From: Alysiella filiformis
GTDB lineage: Bacteria; Pseudomonadota; Gammaproteobacteria; Burkholderiales; Neisseriaceae
Assembly: GCF_014054525.1 (NCBI RefSeq)
Contig: NZ_CP059564.1
Span: 1,312,357 to 1,376,356, forward strand
DNA: 64,000 nucleotides
Reading direction: 5' to 3'
The notes under the pieces are model-generated. The model was not told the DNA's origin. It saw only the letters and a program-made list of their open reading frames with translations, and did not search any database. A program made the position numbers and the translations under genes. How positions within the stretch are numbered: position 1 is the stretch's first letter; every line of letters starts with the position of its first letter. Shown here one piece after another: positions 59,299-64,000 of this stretch.

Positions 59299-60075
59299 TC
59301 AGGCAGCAAGCCGTGTGGCTTTGGGAAACAGGCGATAGAAATTTTCGCAGGTGGCGTGAGCGATGTTTTCCAAGCTGTCGCCGCGCAAATTTGCCAAAAA
59401 TTCTGCTGTGTGCAAAACATAAGCAGGCTCATTTTGCTTGCCGCGATGGGGCGTGGGCGCGAGAAAAGGCGCGTCCGTTTCCACCAAAATGCGGTCTAGC
59501 GGGCAATATTGTGCGGCTGCCTGAACGTCTTTGGCATTTTTGAAGGTAACAATGCCTGAAAAGGAAATGTAGTAACCCAAATCCAAAGCGATTTTGGCGA
59601 TGCGCGTGTCTTCGGCAAAACAGTGCATAACGGCTTGTTCTGCTTGGTGTTCTTGCATGACGCGCAGGGTGTCATCGGCGGATTTGCGTGTGTGTATCAC
59701 CAAAGGCATTTTGGCGTGTTTGGCTGCCTGAATGTGGGTGATGAAACGCTCGTGTTGCCATGTTAAATCGCCGCTACACCAATGGTAATCCAAGCCCGTT
59801 TCGCCAATGGCGATGACTTTGGGGTGTTGGGCGTGTTGCACCAACTCGTCAAAGGTAAATTCGGCGGCGTTGGGGTTGTCGGGGTGTATGCCTACGCTGG
59901 CGAAAATGTGGTCGTGGCGTTCGGCAATGTCGCGCACTTCGGCAAAGGTTTCGCGGCTCACGCTGATGGCAAGGGCTTGTTTGACTTGATTTTTTGTCAT
60001 ATTCTCAAACAATTCAGGCAGCCTGTTGCCCAGTCCTTCAAAATTGATGTGGCAATGTGAATCAATTAAATACAT
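59299..60075 (-). CDS. TatD family metal-dependent DNase
   Basis: TIM-barrel hydrolase of 258 aa with metal ligands in DSHCHIN, GETGLDYHW, VIHTRKS, MHCFAEDT and LVETDAPFLAP. TatD-type proteins act in DNA degradation and peroxide repair; the exact substrate is unknown. The N-terminus MYLIDSHCHI marks the start. C-terminus LAA is written by a partial DUS. Last gene of a minus-strand run with the PilZ gene and holB. Confidence 0.92.
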   Translation of the reverse strand: MYLIDSHCHINFEGLGNRLPELFENMTKNQVKQALAISVSRETFAEVRDIAERHDHIFASVGIHPDNPNAAEFTFDELVQHAQHPKVIAIGETGLDYHWCSGDLTWQHERFITHIQAAKHAKMPLVIHTRKSADDTLRVMQEHQAEQAVMHCFAEDTRIAKIALDLGYYISFSGIVTFKNAKDVQAAAQYCPLDRILVETDAPFLAPTPHRGKQNEPAYVLHTAEFLANLRGDSLENIAHATCENFYRLFPKATRLAA

Positions 60076-60133
60076 GATTTTTCTAACAATAAAAAAGCTG
60101 CGGTCAAACACAATCCGCCGCAGCTTGGGTTAA

Positions 60134-60526
60134 TCACAGGGTGTAGGTTGAACGTTCGTTGCTCAACAAGCCTGTTAAAATGGCTTCAATAATGGCTTTG
60201 GTTTTAACGCCTGCTTCGTCTTTGGTGAATGCCAAGCCAATCCCTTTGGGGCGACCGCCTGCACTGGGGTTGCTGTTAATCCAGCAAACATTGGTTTTTA
60301 AAAGCATTTTTTCGGTTTGGGAAGGTCCAACCAATTCCAACATCAGCATGACTTCGCTGCCCATGTCAAATTTTTCTTCGGTTGGCACAAACACGCCACC
60401 AAATTCGGTAAATGACATGTAGCTGGCGTAAATAATCGGCTTACTTTCCAAGCGCAAACTGAGCATTTTGGCTGGCGCGGCTTTGGGCGCGGCGGCTGGG
60501 GGTGGGGTTTGTGGTGCTGCACTCAT
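60134..60526 (-). CDS. pilZ: PilZ-domain type IV pilus protein
   Basis: 130-residue protein: an Ala/Pro-rich N-terminal stretch, then a PilZ fold (LSLRLESKPIIYASYMSFTEFGGVFVPT..YDMGSEVMLMLELVG-like segment). The c-di-GMP-binding RxxxR and D/NxSxxG motifs are not evident, as in the PilZ of type IV pilus assembly, which binds PilB and FimX instead. The holB-pilZ-tatD order is common in beta- and gammaproteobacteria. Confidence 0.9.
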   Translation of the reverse strand: MSAAPQTPPPAAAPKAAPAKMLSLRLESKPIIYASYMSFTEFGGVFVPTEEKFDMGSEVMLMLELVGPSQTEKMLLKTNVCWINSNPSAGGRPKGIGLAFTKDEAGVKTKAIIEAILTGLLSNERSTYTL

Positions 60527-60544
60527 GTTTTTTCCTTTAAAAAT

Positions 60545-61519
60545 CTATTTGTTTTGTGTGAAAGCCAAATAGCCACACAACAAGTCTTCCACTTGCATTT
60601 TAACATTTAAACTGTGGTGTCCGTAAGGGGCGAGCGCGTTTAAGGCTGCCTGAAAGCGGAAAAGTGCCGCAGCGTGGGTTTTTTGTGCCAATTTGTTGAG
60701 GTTGGCGGCGCGTTGTGGATAATACAGGGCGGCAATGTGCTGTTGCGCCAATCCCAAATCAATCAACCATTTACTCAACCAATCCAACAGCGTGGCAAGT
60801 GGCAATTTGGCTTTATCAAATTCGGCAGCATAATCCAAAATGCCCAATAAACGCGGCTGGCTCAACAAATCCAATAATTGATTGCGTAATTGTGTTTGTT
60901 CGGCTTGATGTTGGAAAAGCGGTGCGTGGCTGTGAAATGCCAATAAATTTTCCGCATCGGGCAAATTTTGCTGCTGAACAAAATTTAAGGCAGCCTGAAC
61001 GCTGGGCGCAGGCAAAATCAGTTGCCGACAACGGCTTTTGATGGTGGGCAAAACGCGGTCGCGGTTGTGTGCCACCAGCAGAAAAATAACCGATTCGGGT
61101 GGCTCTTCCAGCATTTTGAGCAAGGCATTGGCGGCTTGCGTGTTCAAGCCTTCGGCAGGGTTAATCAGCACCACGCGCCGACCGCCACGCACCGATGTTT
61201 GGTGCAAAGGTTCTAGGATTTGGCGCACGGTATCAATTTTGATTTGTAACAGTTTTTTGCTGTTGCCATCGTCATTGTCTTCGGGTGTGAGGCGGTAAAA
61301 ATCGGGGTGTGCCTGCTGTTCAAACAAATGGCAAGACGGACACACGCCACAAGGCTCATGCCCATTTTGGGGCGTTTCACACAATAGGGCTTGCACGAAA
61401 TGTTGGGCAAAGGCGGTTTTGCCTGTGTTTTGTTTGCCCACGAGCAACCACGCATTGGGTTGATTGTCCCAATGTGCCGTTAATTTGTGCCAGATGGGTT
61501 GGTGCCATTCGTAAATCAT
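60545..61519 (-). CDS. holB: DNA polymerase III subunit delta'
   Basis: Clamp loader subunit. P-loop GKQNTGKT at 28-35, zinc Cys in CGVCPSCHLF, KIDTVRQILEPLHQTSVRGGRRVVLINPAE and ANALLKMLEEPPESVIFLLV are typical. 324 aa. Confidence 0.95.
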   Translation of the reverse strand: MIYEWHQPIWHKLTAHWDNQPNAWLLVGKQNTGKTAFAQHFVQALLCETPQNGHEPCGVCPSCHLFEQQAHPDFYRLTPEDNDDGNSKKLLQIKIDTVRQILEPLHQTSVRGGRRVVLINPAEGLNTQAANALLKMLEEPPESVIFLLVAHNRDRVLPTIKSRCRQLILPAPSVQAALNFVQQQNLPDAENLLAFHSHAPLFQHQAEQTQLRNQLLDLLSQPRLLGILDYAAEFDKAKLPLATLLDWLSKWLIDLGLAQQHIAALYYPQRAANLNKLAQKTHAAALFRFQAALNALAPYGHHSLNVKMQVEDLLCGYLAFTQNK

Positions 61520-61547
61520 GAATTGGTGCTTTCAGGCTGTCTGAACA

Positions 61548-62027
61548 TCATTTGTCCGATGTTTTTAAATAATGTTCCAAAATTGCCAAAGCGTATTGTA
61601 CGGCTTGTTGGCGGATTTGGTTGCGGTCGCCTTGAAAGTGGTATTTTTTTGCCCAAATGCGCTGCTTGGTGGCAAAGCCAAACCACACCGTGCCAACGGG
61701 ATTTTTTTCTGTGCCACCATCGGGGCCTGCCACGCCTGTGATGCTCAAAGCATAATCGTTGCGCGTGGCAAGCAATGCGCCCAAAGCCATTTCACGCGCC
61801 GTTTCTTCGCTCACCGCGCCATAAGCGCGAAGGGTAGAGGGCAACACGTTCAACATTTGCGTTTTGGATTGGTTGGAATAGGTTACAAAGCCGCGTTGAA
61901 AATAGGCAGAGCTGCCTGAAAGTGAAGTCAGCGCAGCAGAAAGCAAACCGCCAGTACACGACTCGGCGGTGGTAACGGTTTTTTTGCGGGCGGTTAATTC
62001 TTGTGCGATGTATTCAAGTCGGGTCAT
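61548..62027 (-). CDS. pncC: Nicotinamide-nucleotide amidase (CinA C-terminal domain)
   Basis: Deamidates NMN to nicotinic acid mononucleotide. TTAESCTGGLLSAALTSLSGSSAYFQRGFVTYSN and ALSITGVAGPDGGTEKNPVGTVWFG are signatures. Stand-alone domain of 159 aa, like E. coli PncC. A DUS core is in the codons for SGSS. Confidence 0.94.
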   Translation of the reverse strand: MTRLEYIAQELTARKKTVTTAESCTGGLLSAALTSLSGSSAYFQRGFVTYSNQSKTQMLNVLPSTLRAYGAVSEETAREMALGALLATRNDYALSITGVAGPDGGTEKNPVGTVWFGFATKQRIWAKKYHFQGDRNQIRQQAVQYALAILEHYLKTSDK

Positions 62028-62071
62028 GGTTTATTTTGCCACAATGTTTCAGCCAGCCTGAATTATAGCAA

Positions 62072-62104
62072 AAAGCTGCCTGAAAACTTTTCAGACAGCT
62101 TAAA
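62072..62104 (-). terminator. DUS-like pair terminator of the PhnD-like gene
   Basis: AGCTGCCTGAAAA and TTTTCAGACAGCT pair with one G-U position; one arm is a decayed DUS. It separates the sensory cassette from pncC. Confidence 0.7.
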
Positions 62105-62107
62105 ATT

Positions 62108-62851
62108 TTATTTGAGCGTATCAATCAAATCAATCATGAATTCCACATCTTCTTCGGTTAAAACGCGGAAACCTTTTTCCAAGCCCAAATCTTCCAAAGC
62201 CATTTTGTCGGCAGGGTGGTTAATCATGTCGGCAAAAGCCTGTTGCAACAAGGCTTGCGAATCGGCTTGGCTGGGGTGCAACAACACCACATGGCTCAAT
62301 TCTTTCAGGCTGCTTTCCATCAAAACGCGCAGTTGGCTGTGGGTCATGTTGTTGAAACTGTGGTATGCCGATGCCAAGAAAAATGCCGCATCGCCTTGTT
62401 GGTCAATCAAATTGCGCGCTGCCACAGGGAAAGTGGACGCAGGCACCCAGTTGATGTCCTGTTCGTGTACACCAGCCGATTCGAGCAAACGCAAGCCAAT
62501 CAAGCGCACGTCAAAATTGTCGGTGGCGATGATTTTGCAGCCAGCTTTCAATTCATCAGAATGCTGATATGGGCTGTTTAAATGCGTGGCAATGACCACT
62601 TCATCAAACTTATCCACAGGTATTGCCACAGGCAAATAGCCTTTTTCGCGCACCAATTTGGTGGCATCAAAAGGGTTGGCATAAATCAAATCAACGGTTT
62701 TGCTGTCCAGCCATTCCATTTGTTCCAAATGGTCGGTGGGCGTGAGCAAATGAACAGGCTGGCTGGTACGGCGTTGCAGGCAGGTGTTGAACATGTGCCA
62801 GCCAATGAAATTTTTGGGTGGAAAATCGGGGGCAATTAAGAAATTAAGCAT
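62108..62851 (-). CDS. PhnD-like substrate-binding protein without a signal peptide
   Basis: 247 aa resembling the PhnD/SsuA type II periplasmic binding fold: WLDSKTVDLIYANPFDATKLVREKGYLPVA, then ELKAGCKIIATDNFDVRLIGLRLLESAGVHEQDINWV and GDAAFFLASAYHSFNN. Real ABC binding proteins carry an export signal; this begins MLNFLIAPDFPP directly with the first beta strand and has none. No permease or ATPase is next to it. It is third in a run after the Roadblock and PAS genes (39-bp gap), so a cytoplasmic sensor of a small ligand is inferred. Confidence 0.8.
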   Translation of the reverse strand: MLNFLIAPDFPPKNFIGWHMFNTCLQRRTSQPVHLLTPTDHLEQMEWLDSKTVDLIYANPFDATKLVREKGYLPVAIPVDKFDEVVIATHLNSPYQHSDELKAGCKIIATDNFDVRLIGLRLLESAGVHEQDINWVPASTFPVAARNLIDQQGDAAFFLASAYHSFNNMTHSQLRVLMESSLKELSHVVLLHPSQADSQALLQQAFADMINHPADKMALEDLGLEKGFRVLTEEDVEFMIDLIDTLK

Positions 62852-62890
62852 AATTGAAATATTCTTTCTTGAACTGTCTTGCTGTTTATT

Positions 62891-63364
62891 TTATTCGTTT
62901 TGCAGCATTTCTTGGTAAATTTTTTGCATTTCATCAATTTTGGCGCGAGCGGGTTTGCGGCGCACCGATGTAAAGCCCACGGTTTGACCATTGCGAATAT
63001 TGGGGATAACGGTGGCGTAAACCCAATAAAATCCGCCATCTTTGCGTAAATTTTTCACATAGCCATTCCATTTTTCGCCGCGTTGCACGGTTGCCCACAG
63101 GTCGGCAAAGGCGGCTTTGGGCATATCGGGGTGGCGCAACATGTGGTGGGGCTGACCGATGATTTCATCGCGTTCCCAGCCGCTCATGGTGATGAAGGCT
63201 TCGTTGGCGTGGGTGATGATGCCATTTAAATCGGTGCGAGAGGTAATCAGGCAGCCATCGGGAAAAGACGTTTCCACATCGGTGGTGTAAACGGTGCGTG
63301 TGGTGCTATCGTGGTTGTTTAATGTGTGCGTATCAAATGATTGTTGAGGTTGAGGCATTTGCAT
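62891..63364 (-). CDS. Stand-alone PAS-domain protein, Aer-like
   Basis: 157 aa with one PAS domain: DLNGIITHANEAFITMSGWERDEIIGQPHHMLRHPDMPKAAFADLW and NLRKDGGFYWVYATVIPN, the form found at the N-terminus of aerotaxis receptors that bind FAD. There is no chemoreceptor, kinase or cyclase domain after it, only a basic C-terminal helix KPARAKIDEMQKIYQEM. AGGAATC lies upstream of the ATG. It follows the Roadblock gene by 24 bp. Confidence 0.88.
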   Translation of the reverse strand: MQMPQPQQSFDTHTLNNHDSTTRTVYTTDVETSFPDGCLITSRTDLNGIITHANEAFITMSGWERDEIIGQPHHMLRHPDMPKAAFADLWATVQRGEKWNGYVKNLRKDGGFYWVYATVIPNIRNGQTVGFTSVRRKPARAKIDEMQKIYQEMLQNE

Positions 63365-63388
63365 ATTGTGTGATTCCTAAAAACAATT

Positions 63389-63751
63389 TTAATTCCATAA
63401 GTTTTTGATTGCGCTGCGTGCTTGAAACAAAATCAAGCCCAATTTGGCATCTTCTTTGGCGGTAACCACCAAAACCATTTCTTCGTTGGCTTCCAGCAGC
63501 AGCAAGTAGCCTTCATCGCCACGCACAATAACCTGATTCATGTTGCCGCAACGCAATTCTTTGGTAACGCGCGTTCCCAACGACAGCAGGGCGGCAGTCA
63601 TACCGCCAACGCGGTCGCCATCTACATCGGCAGACAGTGCCGTAACCACAGGTAAGCCGTCATTGGAAATCAGTGCGGAAGCCAAAATATCTTCTGATGA
63701 GGCGTTCAACTCATTGAGTGTGAGTTGAATCATTTGTGCATTCATAAACAT
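63389..63751 (-). CDS. Roadblock/LC7-domain protein
   Basis: 120 aa, a single Roadblock/LC7 fold: QLTLNELNASSEDILASALISNDGLPVVTALSADVDGDRVGGMTAALLSLGTRVTKEL and IVRGDEGYLLLLEANEEMVLVVTA. MglB, of this family, is the GTPase-activating partner of MglA in polarity and gliding; others bind Ras-like GTPases. No GTPase gene is in the window. The ATG at 63751 has AAGG 9 nt upstream; a longer frame is open to 63802. Confidence 0.88.
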   Translation of the reverse strand: MFMNAQMIQLTLNELNASSEDILASALISNDGLPVVTALSADVDGDRVGGMTAALLSLGTRVTKELRCGNMNQVIVRGDEGYLLLLEANEEMVLVVTAKEDAKLGLILFQARSAIKNLWN

Positions 63752-63802
63752 AATCTTGAACCTTATGAGACGCATTTTTGATTTCAGGCTGCCTGAAATC
63801 AA

Positions 63803-64000
63803 TTTAGAGCGTTAATATTTATTTAAAACTTTAAAAACTTTTTTGGGTAGCGCAATGTACAAGCATTTTGTGTGCAATGCAAATGTTTTTCTTTAAATTA
63901 AGTGCTTTGTTTTTTTAAATCATGCTTTGTTTTGATATAGGTCAAATCATTCTTATTTGAATAATGATGTTTTAGCCAAAATCAATTTGTTTGATTGCCA
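63803..64000. other. AT-rich end of window with an FNR-like site
   Basis: Upstream region of the Roadblock gene. TTGAT-ATAG-GTCAA at 63932-63945 differs from the FNR consensus at one base. The gene it serves could be the Roadblock cassette or one beyond the window. No coding region seen. Confidence 0.45.

Noticed and set aside
62108-62851. Phosphonate ABC transporter component
   Set aside because: No export signal and no permease or ATPase genes beside it; treated as a cytoplasmic binding protein instead.

Overview
The window comes from a member of the Neisseriaceae. The strongest sign is a short repeat scattered throughout, inside genes and between them: the 15-mer TTCAGGC(A/T)GCCTGAA. It contains the DNA uptake sequence dialect AGGCTGCCTGAA on one strand and AGGCAGCCTGAA on the other, the forms known from Simonsiella, Alysiella and Kingella rather than Neisseria sensu stricto. 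Gene content agrees: an aerobic/microaerobic betaproteobacterium with NDH-2, a cbb3 oxidase under an FNR-type site, Kdo-type capsule linker transferases (kpsC/lipA and kpsS/lipB) lying apart, and a PilZ protein. The exact genus cannot be fixed from this sequence alone.

Layout. 1-4.6 kb: uvrB, an AT-rich membrane protein overlapping its stop, and ndh. 4.7-11.1 kb (minus strand): a 5-oxoprolinase set (pxpB, pxpC, pxpA and an atypical NRAMP-family transporter) interrupted by a YefM-YoeB toxin-antitoxin pair and three uncharacterised genes. 11.3-19.5 kb: gabD, panB, a spermidine-synthase-like protein, serB, trmJ, a DUF4349 lipoprotein and an M61 peptidase. 19.6-25.8 kb: FNR site, ccoNOQP, ilvC and a family 2 glycosyltransferase. 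25.9-31.8 kb: a hypothetical gene, amiC, tsaE, a lipoprotein, nrdB, fpr and hslR. 31.9-33.4 kb: a small AT-rich island with a Sel1-repeat protein and, divergently, a 45-residue glycine-rich peptide gene with its own terminator. 33.4-43.6 kb: rph, yicC, rlmE, ftsH, a double cold-shock/DUF1294 fusion, folP, a GNAT protein, a ferredoxin, kpsC, surE and a tiny lipoprotein. 43.8-50.9 kb: ccoGH, maeB, a foldback element, kpsS and yebC. 51-58.2 kb: the complete ATP synthase operon atpIBEFHAGDC. 58.2-63.8 kb: trmA, then tatD, pilZ-domain gene, holB, pncC/cinA and a three-gene cassette of Roadblock, PAS and a signal-less PhnD-like binding protein.

How the parts work together. NDH-2 feeds the quinone pool, cbb3 oxidase reduces oxygen (CcoG and CcoH assist its assembly) and the ATP synthase uses the gradient. 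nrdB and the small YfaE-like ferredoxin 10 kb away belong to one function, the diferric-tyrosyl cofactor of class Ia ribonucleotide reductase.

Most noteworthy are CcoP carrying an OmpA-like peptidoglycan-binding domain in place of the third haem domain of Neisseria CcoP; the Roadblock/PAS/binding-protein cassette; the glycine-rich peptide beside the Sel1 gene; a 164-bp foldback element with TA ends; and the many secondary roles of the uptake sequence (terminators, stop codons, possible ribosome binding sites). No tRNA, rRNA, CRISPR array or intact insertion sequence was recognised.
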